61,213 nt of DNA from the NCBI GenBank assembly GCA_033765305.1, contig JANRID010000061.1, positions 1 to 61,213 of the forward strand, read 5' to 3'. The stretch comes from RDXT01 sp033765305 (GTDB lineage Bacteria > Bacteroidota > Bacteroidia > J057). Shown in pieces: positions 17,301-28,000 of this stretch. Numbering within the stretch: the first letter of the stretch is position 1; each line of letters starts with the position of its first letter. Position numbers and translations under genes: made by a program. The notes below the pieces were generated by a model that was not told the DNA's origin, made no database searches, and was given only the letters and a program-made list of their open reading frames with translations.

Positions 17301-18221
17301 ATGACCTTTGCTGTACGTTTTGCTGCCATTGGGCCGCTGCTTGCCCTATGCCTTTCAATGCAGGCGCAGACGCCCTCCGATGCCCTGATGATGCCCGGCG
17401 GCCAGATCTGTCTGGCCGTGTCGTACTCCCATGATGCATGGAGCCAGTACTGGGAAGGCACCCTGAAGCGCGAAAATGGCAATATCGGCACCCTGACCCG
17501 GGAAATGGTGATGCCGATGTTTGCCCTCGGGATTACCGACCGGATCAACCTGATCGCGGCGCTGCCGTGGATGCGGACCCGTGCCAGCGCCGGCCAGATG
17601 GCAGGCGTGAACGGCCTGCAGGACTGGGGGATCTGGCTGAAGGCCCAGGGCTTCAGCGTCCAGGCCGGGCCGGGCCGGGCCGAAGGCTTCGCCGCGCTGG
17701 GCTTCAGCGCGCCTGCGAGCAATTATCTGTCTGATTACATGCCTTTCAGCCTGGGCCTGGGATGCCCCGATCTGTCGCTGCGCGGAATCCTGAAGTACGA
17801 GCTCAACGGCGGCGCCTATCTCCGCGGCCAGGCCGGTTTCCACTACCGGGGCATCACCACCATCGAGCGGAGCTACTATTTCACCACCCACGGCATCTAC
17901 ACCGATCAGGTAGATGTGCCCAACGCGCTTTCCTACGGCGGAGCCCTGGGAACCTGGATGCTGAAGCGCAGCCTGCGGGCAGAATTCAGCCTCGACGGCC
18001 TGCATACCTTCGGCGGCTTCGACATCCGTCGGCAGGACATGGGATTCCCCTCCAACCGCATGAACCTGGTCCAGATCGGCTTCCGCGCACAGTACTATCT
18101 GCCTGCGGTCCGGGGGCTGGGCATTACCGCCGCCGCCAGCCAGGTGCTGGCCGGACGCAATGCAGGGCAGTCCAGCCTGCTTTCCGGTGGGCTGACCTGG
18201 CAGTTTGGTGTCTGGAAATGA
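17301..18221 (+). CDS. Outer-membrane beta-barrel protein
   Basis: A 306-residue protein with a signal peptide (MTFAVRFAAIGPLLALCLSMQAQ) and a sequence of alternating amphipathic strands, ending in the aromatic pattern GGLTWQFGVWK that suits an outer-membrane barrel. Segments such as GQICLAVSYSHDAWSQYWEGTLKRENGNIGTLTREMVMPMFALGITDRINLIAALPW recall a conserved Bacteroidota family often annotated simply as a transporter. It is followed by a PAP2/haloperoxidase-like lipoprotein and a TonB-dependent receptor on the same strand, so a joint envelope function is likely. The substrate is unknown. ATG 17301 is at the start of the signal peptide. Confidence 0.7.
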   Translation: MTFAVRFAAIGPLLALCLSMQAQTPSDALMMPGGQICLAVSYSHDAWSQYWEGTLKRENGNIGTLTREMVMPMFALGITDRINLIAALPWMRTRASAGQMAGVNGLQDWGIWLKAQGFSVQAGPGRAEGFAALGFSAPASNYLSDYMPFSLGLGCPDLSLRGILKYELNGGAYLRGQAGFHYRGITTIERSYYFTTHGIYTDQVDVPNALSYGGALGTWMLKRSLRAEFSLDGLHTFGGFDIRRQDMGFPSNRMNLVQIGFRAQYYLPAVRGLGITAAASQVLAGRNAGQSSLLSGGLTWQFGVWK

Positions 18222-18298
18222 CCTGATGATTCGCTGCTGCTTCACTGCATATTCACCCTGTTTACCTGTTCACCACCTTTTCAAGCCTGTATCTGCAT

Positions 18299-19840
18299 AT
18301 GAGACCGCTTCAGTATATCATCCTCTTTTCCGCAGCGCTTCTGTGCCTGCTGCCTGCCTGCCAGCCGGAGCTGCCGGCATTTGTGCCATTTGAAGCATAC
18401 GAATATGCCAGCCTGGACCAGACAGGCGGCACCTGGAAGCCTGTGGTGCTCAGCAGCGCCTCCCAGGTCGGGATTCCGGCCCCGGCAGATGCCGCTTCGC
18501 CGGCCTTCCTGGCTGAAGTAGCCGAAGCCAAGGCGCTGTCCGCTTCGCTGACGCCGGAGCAGCAGGAAGCCATCGAATACTGGGGCAGCAACCCGCTGAT
18601 CCGCTGGAATGAGATTGCCCGCGACCTGGCCGCCAAATACAACCTGCCGCCTGCTCCCAACCCTGACGGAACCTACGGCGTGCCGGATCCTGCCAATCCC
18701 AGCCAGTACCCGTATTTCCCCTTCGCCCATCCGCCGTATGCCTGCCGCATGCTGGCCTACTGGAGCGTGGCGCAGTTCGATGCGATGATTGCGGTCTGGC
18801 AGTACAAGTACCAGTTCAACCGCCCGGCACCTTTTCAGGCCGATCCTTCGGTGGAGGTGCATCTTCCTGAAAATCAGCTACCGGGGTATCCATCGGACGG
18901 CGCTGCCGTAGCTGCGGTGTCCAAGGCGGTGCTTTCGGCGATGTTTCCGCTGGAGAAGGAATTCATTGCGGCGAAAGCAGCGGAGCACCTCGATGCGCTG
19001 AAGCGTTCCGGCATGCAGGTGCAGAGCGACCTCACGGCAGGCGACTCGCTGGGCCGTGCGGTGGCAGCGCTGGTGCTGGCGCGCGCATCTTCCGACGGCA
19101 TGCGGAAAGCCCAGACCTCCCGCGCCATTTCAGATTCGATCCGCGACGCAGCGCAGGCCCGCCTGGGCTGGCATTGGGAAAACCTCGAAGATCCGGTCCG
19201 TCCGGTGGGCATCACGCCGCTTTTCGGAAAGGTGCGCCCCTGGTGCATTCCGAGCGTGGAGGCAGTGCGTCCTGTGCCGCCGCCGGCACCGGGGTCGCCG
19301 GAGTTTGAGGCAGACGCCGCAGAGCTGAAGGAAATTGCGGAGAACCTGACCGCAGAACAGCGGCGCATCGCGAATTTCTGGTCCGACGGCATAGGCACCT
19401 ACACCCCGCCCGGCCACTGGAACCGCCGGGCATCGGAGTACATGGTGCAGGCCCGCTTCAATCCGCTGCGTTCGGCGCGGACGTTCGCCTATCTGAACAT
19501 GGCCATGATGGATGCGGGAATCAGCTGCTGGGATGCCAAGTATTACTACCATTATCCGCGTCCTTCGCAGGCCATTCCGGGATTCAAGACCATCCTCGGC
19601 ATCCCCAATTTCCCCAGCTATACCTCCGGGCATTCCACGTTCTCCGCAGCTGCGGCTGCGGTGCTTTCCCACATCTTTCCGCAGGATGCGGCTGCTTTCG
19701 AGGCATGGGCAGAAGAAGCTGCCATGTCGCGGATCTACGCAGGCATCCACTTCCGCTTCGATGCGGAAGTCGGCAATGATCAGGGCAAGCAGGTAGCGGC
19801 CTACACCATCGCCAAAGCCCGCCTCGACGGGGCAGAATGA
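18299..19840 (+). CDS. PAP2 / vanadium haloperoxidase-like lipoprotein with duplicated domain
   Basis: A 513-residue protein with a lipoprotein signal (LLCLLPAC, Cys near residue 20). The C-terminal half has a complete PAP2/vanadium-haloperoxidase phosphate or vanadate site: KYYYHYPRP, FPSYTSGHSTFSAA and SRIYAGIHFRFD. The N-terminal half contains a related but degenerate copy (KYQFNRPAP and YPSDGAAVAAVSKAVLSAMFP) that lacks the Gly-His pair. Linker segments LTPEQQEAIEYW and LTAEQRRIANFW also correspond, so the protein arose by internal duplication with only one intact site. Activity could be phosphatase or haloperoxidase; sequence alone does not decide. It is anchored in the envelope, between an outer-membrane protein gene and a TonB receptor gene. 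Confidence 0.85.
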   Translation: MRPLQYIILFSAALLCLLPACQPELPAFVPFEAYEYASLDQTGGTWKPVVLSSASQVGIPAPADAASPAFLAEVAEAKALSASLTPEQQEAIEYWGSNPLIRWNEIARDLAAKYNLPPAPNPDGTYGVPDPANPSQYPYFPFAHPPYACRMLAYWSVAQFDAMIAVWQYKYQFNRPAPFQADPSVEVHLPENQLPGYPSDGAAVAAVSKAVLSAMFPLEKEFIAAKAAEHLDALKRSGMQVQSDLTAGDSLGRAVAALVLARASSDGMRKAQTSRAISDSIRDAAQARLGWHWENLEDPVRPVGITPLFGKVRPWCIPSVEAVRPVPPPAPGSPEFEADAAELKEIAENLTAEQRRIANFWSDGIGTYTPPGHWNRRASEYMVQARFNPLRSARTFAYLNMAMMDAGISCWDAKYYYHYPRPSQAIPGFKTILGIPNFPSYTSGHSTFSAAAAAVLSHIFPQDAAAFEAWAEEAAMSRIYAGIHFRFDAEVGNDQGKQVAAYTIAKARLDGAE

Positions 19841-19886
19841 TCCGGATATCATGAAGTATACGCCCATAGTATATAGTAGTTAGCGG

Positions 19887-19932
19887 CCTTGCCGGGGCGC
19901 GGAGGATCCGCCCCCGGCAGGGTTTTTTCTTT
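19887..19932 (+). terminator. Rho-independent terminator after the PAP2 gene
   Basis: The stem CCTTGCCGGGGCG pairs with CGCCCCCGGCAGGG (one bulge) and is followed by TTTTTTCTTT. It separates the PAP2 gene from the TonB receptor gene, which therefore probably has its own promoter. Confidence 0.75.
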
Positions 19933-19956
19933 CACAATCCTTAAATCCATCTTGCT

Positions 19957-22158
19957 GTGCGATCTGGCATAACACATCTCATACTGGCTGCCGGAGCTGT
20001 GCTGGCTTCCTGGGGCGGACTGCATGCCCAGCCCGCCGACAGTGCAGCCCGCAGGCTCGATCAGATTACCATTCAGGCATGGCGCGGGCGCTTCCGTCCG
20101 GTGGACACCCTGCCGGATATTCACCGCATGCAGCTGCTGGCCGGCAAGCAGACGGAGGTGATCCAGGTAGGGCAGACGGCGGCAAGCCTGCCCGACAAGC
20201 AGGTGCGGCAGGTGTTTGCCAAGATTCCGGGGGCCTTCGCCTACGATATGGACGGCTCCGGCAACCAGGTCAGCTTCGCGCTGCGGGGGCTGGATCCGCA
20301 CCGGAGCTGGGATTTGAATGTGCGGCAGAACGGCGTCCTGCTCAATTCCGACCTGTACGGCTATCCTGCCAGCCATTACAATCCGCCGATGGAGGCCATC
20401 GAACGGATCGAGCTGGTGCGCGGCACGGCGGCCCTGCAGTACGGCGCCATGTTCGGCGGCATGCTCAATTATGTGACGCGCCAGCCGGATACCAGCCGCG
20501 CATTTGCCTTCGAGCATCAGAACTCCGCAGGCTCGTTTGGCCTGCTGTCGATGTACAATGCAGCGGGCGGGCGCAAGGGCCGCCTGACCTGGCAGGCCTA
20601 CGACTACCGGCGGGTATCGCAGGGGTACCGCGAAAACGGAGAGTCCTCCACGCAGGCGCAGTTTGCCAGCCTCACGTGGAAGGTATCGGAGCGCCTGTCG
20701 CTGCGCGCGGAAGCGGGCCGCTCCACCTATCAGTACCAGATACCGGGACCGCTGAACGACAGCATGTTCCGTGCCGACCCCCGCCAGGCTACCCGCAGCC
20801 GCAATTACTACAGCCCCGATATTCTGGTCAGCTCGCTGACCCTGAACTGGAGGCCGGGCCCGCGCACGCAGGTGGAATGGGTGCTCTCGCACCTGCGCGG
20901 CGACCGGAGCAGCGTGCAGCTGCTGGGCGCATCGGACCGGAAGGACACCATCAGCCGCCAGACCGGCCAGTATGCGGCCCGTCAGGTGGACATCGACTGG
21001 TTCAACAGCAGCACCAGCGAGCTTCGGGTGCTGCACCGCTACCGGCTGGGCGGAATGCAGTCTGCCCTCGCGGCGGGGATCCGCCTGATTTACAACGATC
21101 TGAACCGGCAGCAATTGGGCAGGGGCACCACAGGAACGGATTACGACCTCACGCTTACCGACCCCAACTGGGGCCGGGACCTGCATTACCGCACCCGGAA
21201 TGCGGCGGTGTTTGCGGAAAATCAGGTGCGGATCAGCCGCCGCCTGCTGGTATCGCCGGGCATCCGGGCAGAGTACGGCCTCACCGAGATGACCGGAATT
21301 ATCCGGGCCCTGCCGCCGGAGCGGGTGCCTGCCGACATTCAGCACCGCTTCGTGCTGGGGGGCATCAGCTTCCAGTACCGGCTTTCGCCCCGGGCGCAGC
21401 TCTTCGGCGGCATCGCGCAGGCCTACCGGCCGGTGGTGATGGGCGAAGTAATCCCGGCGAATGCGCTGGAGCGCACCGATCCGGACCTCCGCGATTCGCG
21501 GGGCTACAATGCCGAACTGGGCTTCCGGGCCGCCTGGCTGGATCAGCGGATCCGGCTGAATATGACCCTGTTCCGGGTGGAGTACCGGGACCGGATCGGC
21601 CTGCAGGCGATGGAGGACGGGCAGGGCGAACTGTATTTTCTCCGCACCAATATCGGCGACAGCCGCAGCGAAGGGGTGGAGTGCTACGCCGAAGGCATCC
21701 TGCTGGAAGGGCCGTCATGGAGCCTGTCCGTATTCTCCGCCACTGCGTGGATGAACGCCCGCTACCTCAGCGGAGCGCTGCTCCTGGGGCAGGAGAATGT
21801 GCCGCTGGCAGGCAACCGGCTCGAAAGCGCACCGCGCTGGACCAGCCGCAACGGACTCCAGGCTGCCTGGAAGCAGCTCGATTTTTCCCTGCAGTACAGC
21901 TATACCGGCGAGACATTTTCGGATCCGTTCAATACCGTCGTGCCCGCAGCCAATGGTTCGCGGGGCCTGGTGCCTGCATATGCGGTATGGGATGCCTTTA
22001 TGGGCGTGCAGCTGAGCCCGCGGCTGAACATGCGCCTGTCGGTCAGCAACCTGACGGACCGGGCATTTTTTACCAAGCGTCCCGTCATCTACCCGGGCCC
22101 CGGGGTGTGGCCCAGCGATGGGCGAAGCCTGGTGGTATCGCTTTCGCTCAAAGTCTGA
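19957..22158 (+). CDS. TonB-dependent receptor, FecA-like
   Basis: A 733-residue outer-membrane active transporter. It has a signal peptide (about 1-24, ending LHAQ), a plug domain (about 60-180, with QTAASLPDKQVRQVFAKIPGAFAYD, NGVLLNSDLYGYP, IERIELVRGTAALQYGAMFGGMLNYVTR) and a 22-strand barrel ending VSLSLKV. The plug resembles FecA-type siderophore or citrate-iron receptors; there is no CarboxypepD-regulatory N-terminus as in SusC. The start codon is GTG (19957), the only plausible start before the signal peptide. The partner genes 17301 and 18299 are just upstream, separated by a terminator. The ligand is unknown. Confidence 0.92.
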   Translation: MRSGITHLILAAGAVLASWGGLHAQPADSAARRLDQITIQAWRGRFRPVDTLPDIHRMQLLAGKQTEVIQVGQTAASLPDKQVRQVFAKIPGAFAYDMDGSGNQVSFALRGLDPHRSWDLNVRQNGVLLNSDLYGYPASHYNPPMEAIERIELVRGTAALQYGAMFGGMLNYVTRQPDTSRAFAFEHQNSAGSFGLLSMYNAAGGRKGRLTWQAYDYRRVSQGYRENGESSTQAQFASLTWKVSERLSLRAEAGRSTYQYQIPGPLNDSMFRADPRQATRSRNYYSPDILVSSLTLNWRPGPRTQVEWVLSHLRGDRSSVQLLGASDRKDTISRQTGQYAARQVDIDWFNSSTSELRVLHRYRLGGMQSALAAGIRLIYNDLNRQQLGRGTTGTDYDLTLTDPNWGRDLHYRTRNAAVFAENQVRISRRLLVSPGIRAEYGLTEMTGIIRALPPERVPADIQHRFVLGGISFQYRLSPRAQLFGGIAQAYRPVVMGEVIPANALERTDPDLRDSRGYNAELGFRAAWLDQRIRLNMTLFRVEYRDRIGLQAMEDGQGELYFLRTNIGDSRSEGVECYAEGILLEGPSWSLSVFSATAWMNARYLSGALLLGQENVPLAGNRLESAPRWTSRNGLQAAWKQLDFSLQYSYTGETFSDPFNTVVPAANGSRGLVPAYAVWDAFMGVQLSPRLNMRLSVSNLTDRAFFTKRPVIYPGPGVWPSDGRSLVVSLSLKV

Positions 22159-22183
22159 GCGCTGCCTCCGCCGAAAAACTGCA

Positions 22184-22208
22184 CGCCCTCTCCGGGATGG
22201 AGAGGGCG
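22184..22208 (+). terminator. Hairpin downstream of the TonB receptor gene
   Basis: CGCCCTCTCC-gggat-GGAGAGGGCG is a perfect 10-bp stem 25 nt after the stop codon. No U-tract follows. Confidence 0.55.
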
Positions 22209-22568
22209 GACAGCCTGTTAGTTGTTTCGGCTATAGTAAGGTAAGGGTGGGGGTATTAACGCTTTCCACCATCGTTGAACCCATGCAACATACAGCCGGA
22301 TTCCATGTAAGAAGCGCGCGGAAAAGCGAGCGGTTCAAGCAGGCGGCTGAATGGTCAGATCCGGCTGGCGGGCTGCGCGGCCCCTCCGGGCTGTGGCATG
22401 CGGCCTCCGGGCATGTAAGATTCAGGGCGGAATCCGGCGGGTTCAGGCGGCATTCCTGCGCATCCGGAACGGGATGCAGGATATTTTCCGGACGAAAAGC
22501 ATCCTGCATGCGGAGTTTTGCGTATGTTACCGCATTCTACCTGCATCTTCAACCCTGCGCCGCGCGGT
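22209..22568. other. Intergenic region upstream of the CHAT-MoxR module
   Basis: A 360-nt gap. Its main structure is a nested hairpin at 22474-22509. No convincing gene is present; the short frames have no recognisable product. Confidence 0.5.
22474..22509. promoter_or_regulatory. Nested inverted repeat upstream of the CHAT gene
   Basis: ATGCAGGAT (22474-22482) and ATCCTGCAT (22501-22509) are perfectly complementary and enclose a second pair TTTTC/GAAAA. Together they give a stem of about 14 bp with a small bulge and a CGGAC loop, 59 nt before the start codon. It may be an operator, a leader hairpin or an upstream terminator. Confidence 0.5.
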
Positions 22569-24077
22569 ATGCCAGAGCTTAAGCCGGTGATTTTCCTTGC
22601 TTTCGCCAATGAACAGGCCGACGGGGCCCGCTACCTGCGCGGGCTTGCCCAGGAGCTGCGCGGCATCCGCAACGCGCTGCTGCCTGCCCGCCAGGCCCAG
22701 GCCGTGGAGGTGGTGGAGCGTGCCAACGCGACGCTCGGCGACATCCTCGACGTCTTTCAGGACCCGGCCTACGCAGGCAGGATCCGCGTATTCCACTACG
22801 GCGGGCATGCCGAAAGCTACCGGCTGCTGCTCGAAAGCGAATCGGGCAGCGGTCAGGTAGCCCACGCCGAGGGCTTCAACCAGTTTCTGGTCCAGCAGGG
22901 CAGCCTGCAGCTCGTATTCCTCAATGGCTGCTCCACGCGCGCGCAGGCCTTCGACCTGCGGGCAGCAGGCATTCCGGCTGTGATTGCCACAGCGCAGGCG
23001 ATCCAGGACGATATCGCCCAGCGCTTCGCGATCCGCTTTTACAAAGGGCTGGCCGGCTCCGCTTCCATCCAGAAGGGCTTTGCAGACGCTGCCGCCGAAA
23101 TCCTGACGCTCACCGGCAGCCAGAACCTGCGGAGCCTCTTTGCCGAAGAGCCGGCGGAGGCCGGCAGCATGCCCTGGATGCTGCTGCCCGACCCGCCGCC
23201 GGACTGGCGCCTCGACGGGATGCGCCAGCCCGGCGCCGGCGAAGCCCTGAAGCTGGGGCGCTATGCGCATGTGCTCTGCAACCGCTACCGCCAGAACGAC
23301 CAGTTCCTCACCGCCCATACCCAGACTGCCGAGGACCGGAGGCCCCGCGTGTACCTGGTCCATGGCCACCGCGATGAGCGGCATGAAAGCCTGGTAACCC
23401 GCTTCAGCTACCAGTATATCGGCGAGAAGCAGCAGTATCTGCCTCCGGTGGAGGTCCGCAGCTGGCCGTTTGAGGGCGATGTGCAGACCCTCCTGAAGGT
23501 GCGGCTCGCCGAGCAGTTCGAGGGGCTGAACAAGGTCCAGAAACCGGTCGCGCAGCTCGGCGGCCAGGATCTGCTCCGCCAGGCCAGCCTGGCCGGGCGC
23601 CCGGCGATCATTGTGCAGCACCATATCCCCGCCGAATACTGGAATGAGGGCACAGCCCGGCTGATCCGGTGGTACATCGGCGAGTTCTGGAATACCGGCA
23701 CGGTGCAGCCCGAAGCGCCGCGCTTCGCGGTATTTCTCAATGTGCTCTACTCCGACGAGGTCAAGGCCGGCGGAGGCCTGCTCAACCGCCTGTTCTCGAA
23801 AAGCTACGACAGAGACCGCATTGCCGCCGAACTCAAGGGGATTGCAGGCGCCTATCCGGATACCTGCACCCTGCTGGCCGAGCTGGAAAGCGTGCGCCGG
23901 CCCCATGTGGAGGACTGGCTCATCGAGACCAACCTGACGGATGTGGAGGAATGCGCCGGGCTGCCCGAACGGCTGTTCGGCGGCGGGGTGCAGACCCTTG
24001 TGATGCATGCCGTCGAAACGCAGCTCAAGCAGCTCATCCGTTCTTTGCAGGAAAAATATACCGTGCAATGGGCCTGA
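22569..24077 (+). CDS. CHAT domain (caspase-like) protease
   Basis: A 502-residue cytoplasmic protein. The N-terminal about 200 residues are a CHAT peptidase: the His motif VFHYGGHAE (His80, possibly His76) and the Cys motif LVFLNGCSTRAQ (Cys121) form the caspase-type dyad, followed by AGIPAVIATAQAIQDDIAQRFAIRFYKGLA. Residues about 255-500 form a second domain beginning RRPRVYLVHGHRDERHESL, lacking a Walker A motif. It may be an inactive STAND-like adaptor (inference). ATG 22569 gives the CHAT start PVIFLAFANEQ; upstream in-frame ATGs precede the domain. The next two genes on the same strand encode a MoxR ATPase and a CoxE-type giant protein, so this is probably the effector of a three-part system. 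Confidence 0.85.
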   Translation: MPELKPVIFLAFANEQADGARYLRGLAQELRGIRNALLPARQAQAVEVVERANATLGDILDVFQDPAYAGRIRVFHYGGHAESYRLLLESESGSGQVAHAEGFNQFLVQQGSLQLVFLNGCSTRAQAFDLRAAGIPAVIATAQAIQDDIAQRFAIRFYKGLAGSASIQKGFADAAAEILTLTGSQNLRSLFAEEPAEAGSMPWMLLPDPPPDWRLDGMRQPGAGEALKLGRYAHVLCNRYRQNDQFLTAHTQTAEDRRPRVYLVHGHRDERHESLVTRFSYQYIGEKQQYLPPVEVRSWPFEGDVQTLLKVRLAEQFEGLNKVQKPVAQLGGQDLLRQASLAGRPAIIVQHHIPAEYWNEGTARLIRWYIGEFWNTGTVQPEAPRFAVFLNVLYSDEVKAGGGLLNRLFSKSYDRDRIAAELKGIAGAYPDTCTLLAELESVRRPHVEDWLIETNLTDVEECAGLPERLFGGGVQTLVMHAVETQLKQLIRSLQEKYTVQWA

Positions 24078-24156
24078 GCGCTCATGCGAATATTGTACTT
24101 TCGTCCGGCAGCAGCCGGATGTGTCCGACTGACTGAAGACCGCAAACCCTTCCGGC

Positions 24157-25074
<918 letters not shown>

Positions 25075-25088
25075 CCGCTTCTGGCTGC

Positions 25089-28000
25089 ATGGCTGCGCTG
25101 CAACCGATGGAAGGATTTCTGGACCTGCTGCGGGAACAAGGGTTTTCCGTAGGGGTGGACTCCTATCTGCGGGTGCAGGCGCTGCTGGACCGCCTCGATC
25201 CGGGCACGCCCGGCGCGGAGCTCCGCACTCTGATGTGCCCGCTCTTCGCGCGGAGCCCGGCGGAGCAGCAGAAGTTTTACCGGCTCTTCGACGGGTACTT
25301 CCATCCGGTATTCGAAGGCGGCCATCTGCACGTGCCTGCTCCGCCGCCGCGCCCTGCGGCGCGGCCGCTGCGCGCACGCCTGCGCAAGCCGGTACGCAAG
25401 GTCCGCACCTGGCTTGTCAACCGCTGGCTCTTCGGGACGATGGCCCTGCTGGCCTCAGTGCTGCTGGTGTACACCGCTGTGGAGGTATATGTGGCGTTTA
25501 AAGGCAACCAGGAGCGCCCGGGCGCGGTTGCCTACCTCAGCCGCTACGGGCTGGATGACGACCCGAAATACAGGCAGCTGGTACTCCGGTATATCGGCAA
25601 CGAACTGCTGGGCCGCCCCCAGCCCTGCGACGACCTCAGCGAAATCCGCATCCTGCCTGCAATTACCGAGACGGAAGGCGGGCGCTTTCTGGTGCGGTTC
25701 CGGACGGAGGTCCGCGACAGCATCAGCACGCGGACCTGGTATTTCGGGTCGGGGCAGGATTCAAGCCAGGTGCATGCGCCGGAGTATGTGTACCGCGATA
25801 CCGGATCCTATCAGGTGGTGCTCCGCATCCGGAACGCGGCAGGCTGCCAGGCATCTGCCCGGCTCCGGCTACAGCTGACCCGCGCCCAGAGCTGCCAGGC
25901 TGCCTTCTCCTATGCGGCAGATGCCGCCAATCCGCTGAAGGTGGCCTTTGCCGACACGTCGCTGGCTGCGGCAGATGATCCCATCGTATCGCGCACCTGG
26001 TCCTTCGGGGACGATGAAGGCAGCACATCCCAGGAATTGGCGCCTTCGTTTGCCTACCCGGGATACCGCGCATATAAAGTATGCCTCAGCATCCGGACCC
26101 GTTCGGGCTGCGCCAGCCAGGTCTGCCAGGTGATCCGCCTGTCGGGCGACACGGACCGGAGCCAGCTGATCGCCCTGAATCCGGGCCCGATGGTACCCGC
26201 CGATCTGTCGCCGCTGCGGAGCCGGTTTACGCTGTTTTCGCCTTATGCGGCGCTGCTGGCTGGCTGTATTCTGCTCATCATCGGCTTTTTCTACGAAACC
26301 TACGCTTTCTTCAGGCGCAGGCTGCTGCTGAGCCGCGAGCGCGGCAGCGAAGGCCCCCTGACCTGGAGTTTCCGCCTGCGCCAGCCGCCGCGCGTAATCC
26401 CCCGCGAACAGGTGCACCGCGCCGCCAACCACCTGCGCCAGCGCCAGGAAAGCGAGCAGCGGCTGCTGGATCTCCCCGGTACGATTGCGGCCACGGCCGA
26501 ATCCGGCGGCTTCCCGGCCTTCGTGTACCGGGCCGGCACCAAGCCCTCCGAATATCTGGTGCTCATCGAGCAGCAGTCCCGGAACGATCACCAGGCTCAA
26601 TGGTTTTATCAGCTGGTATCCGAGATGGCAGGGCAGGATGTCTTTGTGGATGTGTGCTTTACGCCGCCGGACTTCAGCGTATTCCACCGCCCCAACGACG
26701 ACCGCCCGATGCTGCTGGCGGAGCTTCGGGCCCGGTTTCCGGATCACCGGCTGCTGATGTTCGGCGAAGGGCGCAGCCTGCTGGATGCCATGAGCGGGCG
26801 GCTGCTGCCGCTGGCTTACGAGCTGCTGGGCTGGCGCGACTGCGCCCTGCTGACACCGCGTCCCAGGGCGGAGTGGCAGGCGGAGGAGGCCATCCTGTCG
26901 CGGCACCTGCCGGTGCTGCCGGCGCGGATCGCTTCGCTGGACGGGCTGCTGGCCTGGTTTGGGCCGGATGCGCCGCGGACTGCGGCACCGCCGCTGCGCG
27001 GCGGGCCCGGGGCCGGCTGGGACGAGGAGCTGCCGGAACAGGCGGATGCGCTCCGCGAGCTGCTGGGCGAGCCCCTGTACGCCTGGGTGGCTGCCTGCGC
27101 CCTCTATCCGGAGCTGCAGTGGCCGCTGACCCTGGCTATCGGCAGGCAGCTGGAGCTCGCCGGCGCAGGAACCCTGCTGGATGAAGATACGGTGCTCAGG
27201 CTGAGCAGGCTGCGCTGGTTCCGCGAGGGGGCGATGCCCGACGGCTTGCGGGCACAGCTTGCTGAGAGCCTGCCGCCTGCCCGCACGCGCGCAGCCCGCG
27301 AGGCCATTGCGCAGATGCTCGAAGCGCATCCGCAGCCGGAAGACTCCTTTGCCGCCGAGCGCCGCCGCCTGCACCTGGCTGTGCAGAACTGGCACTTGTC
27401 CCAAAACCCTAATGCCCGTGAAGCCTTGCGCGAATACGCCGAGCGGGGCGATATCGACGACGCCCTCGTTATGCGGCAGCTCCGGGACTCGGCAGCGGCG
27501 CCGCTGGCCGCCCGCATTCCGCCCGGCATCCGCAGCATGCTCTTCCGCAAAGGCATCGGCCTGCTGGGAATGAAGCCCTGGATCCGGATTGCCGCAGGCG
27601 GCACCGTGGCCCTGCTCATGCTTTTCTCCCAGTTCCGGCAGCATATTCACCTGACCGATTACCCGAAGCTGGAGCGCTGGATCCACAGCCGGGGCAACCT
27701 GATCAAGGTGGATGGCGAGTACTACCGTCTGCGCAACCGTGCAGACAGCGCCCGCTACTTCAGCTATCTCGGCGTCCGGAATTTCCGCAGCGGCGACCTG
27801 GGCAGTGCCTACAACCTGTTTTCGGACGCGGCAGCCCTCGACCCGTTCAACCCGCTCTACCGCTACCAGCGCGGCCTGACCAACCTGCGCTTTGCCCGCG
27901 CCGAAGGAGCAGATTCGCTGCGGGAGGCTACCTACCGGGATTTTGCTTTTGCCGATGCTGCCGCGCCGTGGATCGGCGGCACCGGCACCGTGCGCAAAAT

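Noticed and set aside
20079..22244. 721-codon plus-strand frame overlapping the TonB receptor gene
   Set aside because: Same strand, shifted frame; the annotated frame has the plug and barrel motifs, this one has none.
22118..22582. 154-codon frame between the TonB receptor and the CHAT gene
   Set aside because: Composition and lack of domains indicate non-coding; it crosses two strong inverted repeats.
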